Below, piece by piece: positions 18,075 through 26,287 of a DNA stretch of 64,000 nucleotides. Source of the DNA: JAVJSU01 sp040219275 (GTDB taxonomy: Bacteria > Chloroflexota > Anaerolineae > Aggregatilineales > Phototrophicaceae); NCBI GenBank assembly GCA_040219275.1, contig JAVJSU010000102.1:62001-126000 (forward strand). Reading direction: 5' to 3'. The translations under genes were made by a program, and so were the position numbers. The first letter of the stretch is position 1; each line of letters begins with the position of its first letter. The notes under the pieces were generated by a model. That model was given only the letters and a program-made list of their open reading frames with translations, was not told the DNA's origin and did no database searches.

Positions 18075-19667
18075 ATGAGACGGCATTGGTTTTGGCTGGC
18101 AGTCATATTAGCGTTGGCGGTTTTTTCCGTCTGGGTTGCCTTGCCGGGAGATGCGAAAGTTGTTGAAGTTGATTTCAACAATGATGGTGAACCCGACTGG
18201 GCAGAGTTTAATCAAGGTCTTGACCTTGTGGGTGGTTTGCGTGTTTTGCTTCAGGCGGAACTTCCATCTGATGCCTTTACCGCAGAAGAATTGCGCGAAA
18301 CGGCGAATAGTGTTTCCCGTCGTGTGAACGCCATCGGGCTTTCCGAAGCGACGGTACAGGTGCAGGGCGGTAACCGTATTCTGGTGGAATTACCGGGTGT
18401 GACCGATCCACAACAGGCGATTGAGACGATCCAACAAACCGCACAGCTTGAGTTTGTAGATTTTGGTGGGTTAACGGCAACTCAAGTCAATCAGTATATC
18501 GGACAGCGGATTTTGACGACTCAGCAGTTGCTGATTAATCAAGCCCGCGAGGAAGCGGCGGCTGAAGACTCTACGCAAGGCGCGTTGAGCGATGCAACGC
18601 AGGAAGCCGTCGTTGAATCAGAAGTTACGCCGGACATTGTGGCTGAAGCGACCGAAGCCACAAGCGAAGTTACGGCTGAATCAACAGCTGAGTCATCAGA
18701 AGAAGCCGCTGTTGAAGGCGACAGTAGCGATACAGAAATACAGGAAGAAGCGCCTGTTGTGCAGGAACAACCCCGCTTGTTAGACCCGCAGGGACAACCA
18801 TTTCGAACGGTATTAGAAGGTGGTTTGCTGGATGCGGCAGTGGCTGAGTTCCAGCAGGTCGATTGGATCATTCGCTTCGCATTGAACGAAGAAGGTGCGG
18901 CGATTTTCGGTCCCTTCACCGCAGAGCGTATTGGCGAACCGCTGGCAATTGTGCTTGATGGCGTTGTGCTTTCTGCACCGACTATACAGGCGCAGTTAAC
19001 CGACGGTGGCGTTATCTCCGGTGGATTTATTGAAGATGAGGCTAAACAATTGGCAGTGCAGTTACGTTCCGGTGCGTTGCAAATTCCGCTTCGTGTGGAA
19101 AGTGCAGAAACTGTCGGCGCGACGCTCGGTCAAGAATCGGTTAGCCGAAGCATCCGGGCGGGTATCGTCGGTGTGATCGTTGTGCTGACGTTTATGCTTA
19201 TTTATTATCGTGTTCCGGGTATTGCGGCGGACTTAGCGTTAGTCGTCTTTCTTTTATTGAATGCCGCGGCGTTTAAATTGATTCCGGTGACCATCACGTT
19301 ACCCGCGATCACAGGTTTCCTCATATCCATCGGTACGGCGGTAGATGGTAACATCCTCATTTTTGAGCGCCTCAAAGAAGAATTGCGCGACGGAGCGGAT
19401 CTTGAGAGGGCATTGGATTCAGGGTTTGATCGTGCATGGACATCCATCCGTGACTCGAATCTGTCGACGATCATCATCTGTGGTGTTTTGTTCCTCTTCG
19501 GGCAAACACCTGGGGCGAGCATCGTCAGCGGTTTCGCGGTGACACTGGCGCTTGGGCTGGTGATTAACCTGTTCACGGCGGTTATCGTCACGCGGACGTT
19601 CTTATATTTAATCGTGTATTATTCGCGCAATTCCTTGAGCCGACGTAAATGGCTGTTGGGTGTTTAA
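18075..19667 (+). CDS. secD: Protein-export membrane protein SecD
   Basis: SecD uses the proton gradient with SecF to help release proteins on the outer face of the Sec translocon. The 530-residue protein has an N-terminal membrane helix, the P1-head motif GLDLVGGLRVLLQA, and NSVSRRVNAIGLSEATVQVQ. After LNEEGAAIFGPFT come the C-terminal membrane helices (about 355-515) with ITLPAITGFLISIGTAVDGN. An unusual acidic low-complexity insert (Ala/Glu/Ser/Thr) occupies about residues 155-235 in the extracytoplasmic domain. AGAAAGGA precedes ATG 18075. secF follows after 18 bases. Confidence 0.96.
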   Translation: MRRHWFWLAVILALAVFSVWVALPGDAKVVEVDFNNDGEPDWAEFNQGLDLVGGLRVLLQAELPSDAFTAEELRETANSVSRRVNAIGLSEATVQVQGGNRILVELPGVTDPQQAIETIQQTAQLEFVDFGGLTATQVNQYIGQRILTTQQLLINQAREEAAAEDSTQGALSDATQEAVVESEVTPDIVAEATEATSEVTAESTAESSEEAAVEGDSSDTEIQEEAPVVQEQPRLLDPQGQPFRTVLEGGLLDAAVAEFQQVDWIIRFALNEEGAAIFGPFTAERIGEPLAIVLDGVVLSAPTIQAQLTDGGVISGGFIEDEAKQLAVQLRSGALQIPLRVESAETVGATLGQESVSRSIRAGIVGVIVVLTFMLIYYRVPGIAADLALVVFLLLNAAAFKLIPVTITLPAITGFLISIGTAVDGNILIFERLKEELRDGADLERALDSGFDRAWTSIRDSNLSTIIICGVLFLFGQTPGASIVSGFAVTLALGLVINLFTAVIVTRTFLYLIVYYSRNSLSRRKWLLGV

Positions 19668-19685
19668 TCGAAGGGATATGCTGGC

Positions 19686-20636
19686 ATGTTTAATCTTGTA
19701 GAAAAACGAAATATCTATTTCCTATTTTCCGGTACGATTATTGGTATCGGTTTAATCATCATGCTTCTGTCGTTTATAGAAACCAATGCCCCTTTTAGAT
19801 TGAGCATCGATTTCGTTGGCGGTAGTATTTATGATCTGAAATTTACCGAAGCAGGCGCGACGGAAGATAATATCCGCTCGGTCTTTGCGAGCTTCGGCGA
19901 GGATAACGTTGTTATTCAGCGTTTGGGTGCAGAAGAAAACTTTAGTTGGTCGGTACGTGGTAACTTTGAAGATCAGGAAACCACACAAGGGTTGTTAAAT
20001 GCGCTAGACGAACTCGCCCCATTAGATCGGGATAGTTTGCGCGTGGAGCAGGTTTCAGCGACAGTAGGGCAGGAAGTGACGCGTGCGGCATTTATCGCGG
20101 TATTCGTCGGTGCGCTGGTCATTACAGGCTTTATTGTTATTGCGTTCCGTCAGGTGCCGAAAGCGGTGCGTTATGGTGTCTGCGCGATTGCCGCGATGAT
20201 CCACGATGTTCTGGTTGTGATGGGCGCGATGTCGCTGATGGGCTTGTTGCTCGGATGGGAGATTGATGCCCTGTTCCTCACGGCTGTGCTGACGGTTGTC
20301 GGTTTCTCCGTGCAGGACTCTATCGTATTGTTTGATCGTATCCGTGAGAACATCCCCAAACATATTGGCGAACCATACGAGACAATTGTCAACCGGAGCA
20401 TCTGGGAAACGATCCATCGTTCTTTAGCGACACAGTTAAACGCGTTCTTTGTTATGGTGGCAATTCTGTTGTTCGGTGGTGATACTATCAAGCAATTTAT
20501 CGCCATTCTGTTTATTGGTTTGCTGAGTGGTACATATTCATCCATCTTCATCGCCGTGCCGTTGCTGGTGTCATGGGAAAAGGGCGAAATTCCCCTTCTG
20601 GAAGGTGACGAGCATATTGCCGCGGCGGGAGCATAA
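19686..20636 (+). CDS. secF: Protein-export membrane protein SecF
   Basis: A 316-residue partner of SecD. It has a first membrane helix (IYFLFSGTIIGIGLIIMLL), the signature LSIDFVGGSIYDLKF, a short extracytoplasmic domain and five C-terminal helices with AVLTVVGFSVQDSIVLFDRI. The Asp in this last motif belongs to the proton-path region of the family. Order and spacing (yajC, secD, secF) match the usual operon. The stop is 3 bases before the next ATG, so the MDR dehydrogenase gene is co-transcribed. Confidence 0.96.
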   Translation: MFNLVEKRNIYFLFSGTIIGIGLIIMLLSFIETNAPFRLSIDFVGGSIYDLKFTEAGATEDNIRSVFASFGEDNVVIQRLGAEENFSWSVRGNFEDQETTQGLLNALDELAPLDRDSLRVEQVSATVGQEVTRAAFIAVFVGALVITGFIVIAFRQVPKAVRYGVCAIAAMIHDVLVVMGAMSLMGLLLGWEIDALFLTAVLTVVGFSVQDSIVLFDRIRENIPKHIGEPYETIVNRSIWETIHRSLATQLNAFFVMVAILLFGGDTIKQFIAILFIGLLSGTYSSIFIAVPLLVSWEKGEIPLLEGDEHIAAAGA

Positions 20637-20639
20637 CCT

Positions 20640-21587
20640 ATGCGGGCAGTCGTATATAAAGATACGCTACGCTTAGAGTCCCAACATGAGAAGCCTACTC
20701 CTCAAAAGGGTGAGGCGCTCTTGAAGATTCGGCGCGCAGGTATCTGCAATACAGATTTAGAACTTGTAAAAGGCTACATGGGCTTTTCTGGCATTCTCGG
20801 TCACGAATTTGTGGCTGAGGTGCTGGAAGCCTCCTCACAGTTCATAGGACGGCGCGTCGTCGGTGAGATTAATGTAGCTGATGGTACCTGTGATTTTTGT
20901 CGGCGGGGCATCCCTAGTCAATGTACTAATCGGACAACAGTAGGCATTGACCGTCATGATGGCGGTTTCGCGGATTTTATGCGACTAAGTGAGCAGAATT
21001 TACATATCGTACCGGATTCCGTGAGCGATGATTCTGCGGTATTTGTTGAGCCGTTAGCCGCCGCGTTGCAAATTCTGGAAGCAGTCCATATTTCGCCACG
21101 TGATCGTGTAGTCGTAATTGGTGCGGGTAAATTAGGGATGCTTGTCGCGCAGGTGTTACGCTTAACAGGTGCGAATATTGTGGTAATTGTTCGGCGCGAA
21201 AAACAGGCGAACTTGCTAGAGAAGTGGCGTATTCCGGCAGTAGCGCGTGAGGAATTGGCGAACAGTTATGCTGATGTGGTCGTCGATTGTACAGGCACTG
21301 AAGCTGGTTTTGCGGAGTCGCTTGATCTGGTGAAGGCACGCGGGACAATCGTTCTCAAAAGTACCTATGTCGGCACGCCGACGGCAGATTTAACACGCAT
21401 CGCCGTCGATGAAATTCGGGTTATCGGTAGCCGATGTGGTCCTTTTGATGCCGCCTTGCGCCTACTTGAAGCTCAGCTTGTCGATGTTGAATCGCTGATC
21501 GAAGCACGCTATAGCTTAGATCAAGCGATGCACGCAATGGAACATGCCGGACAAAAAGGTGTGCTCAAAGTTTTGCTGGATATGTAA
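20640..21587 (+). CDS. Zinc-type MDR alcohol dehydrogenase-like protein
   Basis: The 315-residue medium-chain dehydrogenase has GroES-like and Rossmann domains. Catalytic zinc ligands appear in GICNTDLELVKG (Cys) and ILGHEFVAEV (His-Glu). A structural-zinc lobe CDFCRRGIPSQC has only three Cys in the usual spacing (the fourth is not evident). The nucleotide-binding turn is VIGAGKLGMLVAQVLR. The absence of an Asp at the end of the second strand (IVVIVRRE) suggests NADP, weakly. It is shorter than typical ADHs (about 340-350). It is tied to secF by a 3-base gap, but no functional link to secretion is known. Substrate unknown. Confidence 0.85.
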   Translation: MRAVVYKDTLRLESQHEKPTPQKGEALLKIRRAGICNTDLELVKGYMGFSGILGHEFVAEVLEASSQFIGRRVVGEINVADGTCDFCRRGIPSQCTNRTTVGIDRHDGGFADFMRLSEQNLHIVPDSVSDDSAVFVEPLAAALQILEAVHISPRDRVVVIGAGKLGMLVAQVLRLTGANIVVIVRREKQANLLEKWRIPAVAREELANSYADVVVDCTGTEAGFAESLDLVKARGTIVLKSTYVGTPTADLTRIAVDEIRVIGSRCGPFDAALRLLEAQLVDVESLIEARYSLDQAMHAMEHAGQKGVLKVLLDM

Positions 21588-21591
21588 GGCA

Positions 21592-22821
21592 TTAGTCAAC
21601 CATCGGCACAGTGAAGAAGAACGTTGTTCCTGCGCCAGATTCACTTTCCAGCCAGATGTTGCCCCCGTGTGCCTCCACAATATGCTTGGTGATGACCAAC
21701 CCCAACCCCGTTCCAGAGGCTTTATCTGCTGTTGATTGTACGCGGAAGAACTTCTGGAACATATTTTTCTGATCTTCTTTTGGAATTCCGTAGCCGGTAT
21801 CTTTAACGGCAATACGTATCATCGGCTGGTCATCCCGTTCAACAACTTGTGTGTTGACGAAGATGCTTCCTTCGGCGCGATTATATTTTATAGCATTCGT
21901 CAATAAATTTAATAAAACTTGCTTGATCTTACCGCGATCACCATTGATCGTATCTTCTATTTCATTATTATTCACAATGGTGATGTCTTTATCCGAAGCC
22001 TGCGGGATGACGATATGAATGCTTTCTTCCAGCAACTTGTTTAAATCGAATGGCAGGATTTCAATTTTTGCACGTCCGCTTTCCATCTGTGCAAGATCGA
22101 GAAATTCCGTCGTCAGGCTCATCAGGCGATTGGTTTCATTTTGCATCATAACAACCATGTCTGTCCGTTTTTCTTCCGGCAGGTCAGGGCGTAAGAGTAG
22201 GGTGGTGCTGGTTTTTAGTGAGAGCAGTGGTGTTCGCAGTTCATGCACCATTTCCGCCACAAAATCGCTCTGACGAAACAGACGGGCATTCTCAATCGCA
22301 ATACCGGCGAGGCTTGCAAGCGTGGTTAGGGCGTTTACATCCATGTCATTGTATTTTTCGTTGTCACGCTTATTCACAGCCTGCAACGCACCAATAACCT
22401 CCTTGTGGGTTCTCATCGGTACACCTAGCAAGTTGCGGGTGCGAAATGCAATGGCATCATCCACGCCCTGAAAATGTGTCGGTTCACTGGAAACATCTTC
22501 GATAACACGGGGTTCGCCATGTGTGACAATCCATCCAGCAGTACTGCCCTCCAACGGCACAATGATTTCTTCCATCGCGTTCGGGTCAGAATTGGTCGTA
22601 ATAGCGAAACGGAGTTCACCACTGGCGGAATCCAATAACAGGATAGATGCTTCCTGACTATCCGTGAGTTCTGTTGCGGCGGAAATAATCTGACGGAGCA
22701 GGGACATATGATCGAATGTGGAGTTCAGCTGTTTACTAATTTCGATCAGGCGCTCGTACATCTCCAACTGCCGGTCACGGGCGGAGGAGTCATGGTCATT
22801 AGTATTTGTGTATGCGGTCAT
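21592..22821 (-). CDS. GAF-domain sensor histidine kinase
   Basis: A 409-residue soluble kinase. It has an N-terminal helix, a GAF domain (about 30-180; EASILLLDSASGELRFAI, LLGVPMRTHKEVIGALQAVN), a HisKA helix with phospho-acceptor His in AEMVHELRTPLLSLK, and a HATPase_c domain (LLNLLTNAIKYN, KDTGYGIPKEDQ, GTGLGLVITK). There are no membrane helices, so it senses a cytoplasmic ligand or redox signal. Its ATG overlaps the stop of the sirtuin gene (ATGA), indicating translational coupling in the operon REC-MinD, sirtuin, kinase. The gene ends 4 bases from the convergent MDR gene. Confidence 0.93.
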   Translation of the reverse strand: MTAYTNTNDHDSSARDRQLEMYERLIEISKQLNSTFDHMSLLRQIISAATELTDSQEASILLLDSASGELRFAITTNSDPNAMEEIIVPLEGSTAGWIVTHGEPRVIEDVSSEPTHFQGVDDAIAFRTRNLLGVPMRTHKEVIGALQAVNKRDNEKYNDMDVNALTTLASLAGIAIENARLFRQSDFVAEMVHELRTPLLSLKTSTTLLLRPDLPEEKRTDMVVMMQNETNRLMSLTTEFLDLAQMESGRAKIEILPFDLNKLLEESIHIVIPQASDKDITIVNNNEIEDTINGDRGKIKQVLLNLLTNAIKYNRAEGSIFVNTQVVERDDQPMIRIAVKDTGYGIPKEDQKNMFQKFFRVQSTADKASGTGLGLVITKHIVEAHGGNIWLESESGAGTTFFFTVPMVD

Positions 22822-23591
22822 CCTGTTTTCTCCAATTCACGCACGATTGCAGGCAAGGCTTCCGCCGCTCGTGCGTGGATTACAACCTCCGCCATGTTAT
22901 CAGCCGGGGTCGGTTCTAGGTTGATAATAACGATTTTTGCACCCGTGCGATATGCGAGACGGGGTAAATCACTGGCTGGCTCAACTTCTAAACTAGAGCC
23001 GATAATAATCAATAGATCACACTTTCGAGCGGCATCCTGTGCGCCCTGTAATGCCCGTATCGGTAATTGTTCGCCAAATAAGATGACATTTGGCTTTAAC
23101 ACGCCACCGCAGGTCGGGCAAAGCGGAACCTCTGCATCTTCCAGAAACTTGTGCAAGATCGGCTTCGCATCATAAACCGTAAAACAGTTGATGCACGTTG
23201 CCTCACGCATGTGTCCATGTAATTCAAAAATGGTTTTATTGCCAGCGCGTGTATGCAACATATCAATATTCTGGGTAATTATCGAGTCGAGTTTTCCCAT
23301 CCGTTCTAAATCTGCTAGCGCCATATGACCCGCGCTTGGCTTTGCTTCAATGGTCGTCCGTGTGAGCGGCGCAACCCAATTATAAAATGCAGACGGATTT
23401 TTCTTAAAGCCAAAAATACTCGCTACATTCATCGGGTCAACACCCTGCCACAATCCAGAATCATGGCTACGAAAATCAGGAATACCTGAATCCGTGCTAA
23501 TGCCTGCCCCGGTAAACGCTACCACATGTTGTGTTGTTTTGATCAAATTTGCTACATGGATAATTTTTTGTGAAAGTGTTTCTTGAATCAT
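22818..23591 (-). CDS. SIR2-family NAD-dependent protein deacylase
   Basis: A 257-residue sirtuin that removes acyl groups from lysine with NAD as co-substrate. Visible motifs are FTGAGISTDSGIPDFR, TQNIDMLHTRAG, the catalytic-His block FELHGHMREATC, a zinc-binding pair CINC ... CPTCGG, and IIGSSLEVEPASDLP. All expected residues for activity are present. Its position between a REC-MinD protein and a histidine kinase, with ATGA coupling to the kinase, is uncommon and hints at acylation-linked control of the signalling pair (inference). Confidence 0.93.
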   Translation of the reverse strand: MIQETLSQKIIHVANLIKTTQHVVAFTGAGISTDSGIPDFRSHDSGLWQGVDPMNVASIFGFKKNPSAFYNWVAPLTRTTIEAKPSAGHMALADLERMGKLDSIITQNIDMLHTRAGNKTIFELHGHMREATCINCFTVYDAKPILHKFLEDAEVPLCPTCGGVLKPNVILFGEQLPIRALQGAQDAARKCDLLIIIGSSLEVEPASDLPRLAYRTGAKIVIINLEPTPADNMAEVVIHARAAEALPAIVRELEKTG

Positions 23592-23616
23592 ACGATAAAA
23601 ACTAACCTGTTAAGAA

Positions 23617-24738
23617 CTAATTCTTTTGTTGGATCTTTTCCGCAAGTTTAGTCAATTGACCGCTAATGACTGAATTAGGGCTAAAGTTTACAATTGGCAT
23701 ACCATTTTCTGTGGCATCAAAGGCAATATCGGGTGAGGCAGTAATAATAGCACGGATTTCTCTTCCGAGTGCAATCTCAATATCTTGCCACGGTGTTTGT
23801 GATTCATCTGATTTGTCACGGTTAACAACCACGATCTCAACCGCTTTGTCACCTAATTCTGCGAGAATCTGCTGTGCTGTTTTCATCGAAATGCTGGTTG
23901 GCTCTACCACCATCAAGAGTAAGCTGAGTTCATTTTTCAGGCGATTAAACAGCGGCGAGTACCCATTACCAAGGTCGAGTACCAGCAATTGTGTTAAAGT
24001 TTTTAAAGCCTTTACAACAGAAAGAGCAGAATCTGCGGTAAAGTTTAGATGTGTTTCTCTTGGGCGTGTGGAAGAAAGTAGCGCCCGTAAGCCTGTTGTA
24101 TGGGTCACTATTTCGTCGTTTACAAACGATGGGGTAATATCATCCTTGGGTTTGCTAATGACGCTTGCCATACCTGTTGGGGTATCTGACCCGAGAAAAT
24201 AGCCCATCGTCCCTTTACCGAGACAGAAATCTGCGACAATTGGAGATTCACCTTTAAGCTGGAACGCCGCGGCAATATTTAATGCGACAGTTGTTGTTCC
24301 AACACCGCCTTTCGTCCCGATAACCCCGATGGTTGTACCGCTGACGTTATTTTGTTGACGACGATCTGCACTGCGCTCAAGGATCGTTTTTACACGGGAG
24401 GCAAGTTCTGCTGGATGTGTGGGTTTCGTTAAATAGTCGTCTGCGCCTGCTTCAAATCCTGCCACTTTGTCGTCAATCAGGGTTTTAGCAGTGAACATGA
24501 TAATAGGGATCGCCTGAGTATCGGGATTTTCCCGCAACTTACGGCAGACCTCATAACCGTTCATATCGGGCATCATCACATCTAAAATGATGAGATCGGG
24601 ATGCTCAGCGTTGGCTTTTGCCAATCCTTGACTTCCGGTATTTGCGGCAACAACCTCATAACTGTGGCGTTGCAACATAAGACCGATAAGTTTAAGGCTA
24701 TCAATATCGTCATCTACTATTAGTATTTTTTCTGCCAT
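23617..24738 (-). CDS. Response-regulator receiver fused to MinD/CpaE-like ATPase
   Basis: The 373-residue protein starts with a receiver domain (about 1-122; acidic pair in VDDDIDS, phospho-Asp in LIILDVMMPDMNG, Lys in YLTKPTH). A P-loop ATPase of the MinD/ParA/CpaE group follows (GTKGGVGTTTVALNIAAAF, a deviant Walker A with Thr in place of the final Lys region; VADFCLGKGTMGYFLG). In pilus systems CpaE-like proteins position secretion machinery, but no pilus genes are near. It is the first gene of the operon, 25 bases before the sirtuin. Confidence 0.9.
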   Translation of the reverse strand: MAEKILIVDDDIDSLKLIGLMLQRHSYEVVAANTGSQGLAKANAEHPDLIILDVMMPDMNGYEVCRKLRENPDTQAIPIIMFTAKTLIDDKVAGFEAGADDYLTKPTHPAELASRVKTILERSADRRQQNNVSGTTIGVIGTKGGVGTTTVALNIAAAFQLKGESPIVADFCLGKGTMGYFLGSDTPTGMASVISKPKDDITPSFVNDEIVTHTTGLRALLSSTRPRETHLNFTADSALSVVKALKTLTQLLVLDLGNGYSPLFNRLKNELSLLLMVVEPTSISMKTAQQILAELGDKAVEIVVVNRDKSDESQTPWQDIEIALGREIRAIITASPDIAFDATENGMPIVNFSPNSVISGQLTKLAEKIQQKN

Positions 24739-24830
24739 GTTGTTCTAATTTTGTAACATCAATAAGGCGAAGTCTAGCATGAAAGAAAATGCGCCGCAAG
24801 AAAAGTCAGGTTATCTTTTCTTAACTAAAC

Positions 24831-24860
24831 TTGCTCACACTTTGTCGTCTATATTATAAT
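24831..24860 (+). promoter_or_regulatory. Sigma-70-type promoter for the divergent histidine kinase gene
   Basis: TTGCTC at 24831-24836 and a perfect TATAAT at 24855-24860 are separated by 18 bases. The start codon lies 136 bases downstream, so the transcript would have a leader of about 125 nt. Confidence 0.55.
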
Positions 24861-24948
24861 TCAATCATGAGAGAAAATAGAGCGTTACTATTTGTCTATT
24901 TTTGTCACTAACTTTACACTTTTTATTGTACGAGCAATAAGACCATTT

Positions 24949-24996
24949 ATGGAGAATAACGTGAAGATCACCTATTCTTCATTCGGAGGGGACTAA
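24949..24996 (+). CDS. Possible 15-codon leader peptide coupled to the histidine kinase gene
   Basis: ATG 24949 opens a 15-codon frame (MENNVKITYSSFGGD) whose TAA stop shares one base with the ATG of the kinase (TAATG). Its last codons contain the kinase Shine-Dalgarno sequence. There is no strong ribosome site of its own, so this may be chance. Confidence 0.2.
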   Translation: MENNVKITYSSFGGD

Positions 24997-26195
24997 TGAC
25001 AGAAGTCAATGCCACACAAGAGCAAGCGCACCTATCAATTTTGCGCGATATTGTTGGTAAAATTGCTCGTAACACTAATCCCATTGAAACGTTGAATCAC
25101 ATTGTATATTCTGCCAACACCCTGACAGGTGCATCTGGCGGTGGGGTGTTGATTTTTGAAGACCCTCGCTTATTAAGCCACTTCAACCTTAATGAAGAGA
25201 ATCTCCCTTCTGACGAAGCGCTATCAAGTTTCGTCATGGGGCTTGGTAAAGGTTTACATATTGACCCTCCTTTGGTGGATGGGTTGGCTTTTTCGGCACC
25301 GCATGTTGCACTAGCACAAATCATCGTAAATGAGATTGTTGTCGGTGTATTTTTACAAGAGTTTGATACCCGGATCACTTTTGATGAAACGTTTATGGCG
25401 GATTTAGGAACGGTGATTGACTGCCTGAGTATTGTGGTCGGGCACATACGGATGACCACCCGTCACAAAAAATTGAGCCGTAATCAGAGTGAATTTATGC
25501 GGATTGTCTCGCACGATTTACGAAGCCCGCTTACCTCCATGAAGGGTTTCGCAAGTATGCTGGAATCCGGCATGGTCGGCGATTTTAACGATCAGCAGGC
25601 GCATTTTGTCGACAAGATTCTCGCTGGTATTAGCCAGATGACCACGCTTGTGGATAATTTTCAGGATGCGGGTCGTTATGATCCTGAAACTGGCTTTTAT
25701 GAAATGGAGCGTAGTCCTTGCGATGTGGCGGATATGGCGCGGCGCATCGTGGAAACGCATCTTGTTCCGGCGGAAAAGCAGGAACTTGCGCTTAAGACGG
25801 ATACATCCGATGACGTGCCTGTAATTAATGCCGATGTGAATATGCTTGAACGGGCGATTGCCAACCTTGTTGATAATGCCATCAAATACACGCCCAATGG
25901 CGGCTTGATAGAGGTTGGGGTGCATGTTCAGAACGGCGAAATGTTGCTGGTATCCGTAAAAGATTCTGGATTTGGTATTTCGCCCGAGAATCAGAAGATG
26001 TTATTTGAGCGCCATGTTCGCATCCCTCGAAAAGAACATAAACGTGTTAAAGGGAGCGGGTTGGGCTTATTCATCGTGCGGAGCATCGCACAGCGACACG
26101 GTGGAGACGCTTGGGTGGTTAGTGAAGAAGGACAGGGGAGTAATTTTTTCATCAGCATTCCCCTCAACGACCAAAACACCCTTCTGCCCGGATAA
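24996..26195 (+). CDS. Sensor histidine kinase (second, soluble)
   Basis: A 399-residue kinase. It has an N-terminal GAF-like sensory region (about 10-160; HIVYSANTLTGASGGGVLIF), a HisKA helix with phospho-His in MRIVSHDLRSPLTSMKGFA, and a HATPase_c domain (IANLVDNAIKYTPNG, KDSGFGISPENQ, GSGLGLFIVRS). No membrane helices are seen. GGAGGG at 24985-24990 precedes ATG 24996. It is divergent from the REC-MinD operon and may be part of the same signalling network. No response regulator is directly downstream. Confidence 0.92.
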   Translation: MTEVNATQEQAHLSILRDIVGKIARNTNPIETLNHIVYSANTLTGASGGGVLIFEDPRLLSHFNLNEENLPSDEALSSFVMGLGKGLHIDPPLVDGLAFSAPHVALAQIIVNEIVVGVFLQEFDTRITFDETFMADLGTVIDCLSIVVGHIRMTTRHKKLSRNQSEFMRIVSHDLRSPLTSMKGFASMLESGMVGDFNDQQAHFVDKILAGISQMTTLVDNFQDAGRYDPETGFYEMERSPCDVADMARRIVETHLVPAEKQELALKTDTSDDVPVINADVNMLERAIANLVDNAIKYTPNGGLIEVGVHVQNGEMLLVSVKDSGFGISPENQKMLFERHVRIPRKEHKRVKGSGLGLFIVRSIAQRHGGDAWVVSEEGQGSNFFISIPLNDQNTLLPG

Positions 26196-26249
26196 ACGCT
26201 AGCATGATGAAACAAGTGTTCATGTTTTGAGCAGATTACGATAAGATAG

Positions 26250-26277
26250 ACCCCGACACCATCGGGGTTTTATTTTT
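26250..26277 (+). terminator. Rho-independent terminator just upstream of mutL
   Basis: CCCCGA / TCGGGG stem (extended by an A-T pair) with a five-base loop and the tail TTTTATTTTT. It ends the histidine kinase transcript and lies only about 10 bases before the mutL start codon. Confidence 0.85.
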
Positions 26278-26287
26278 AGGACATAGT

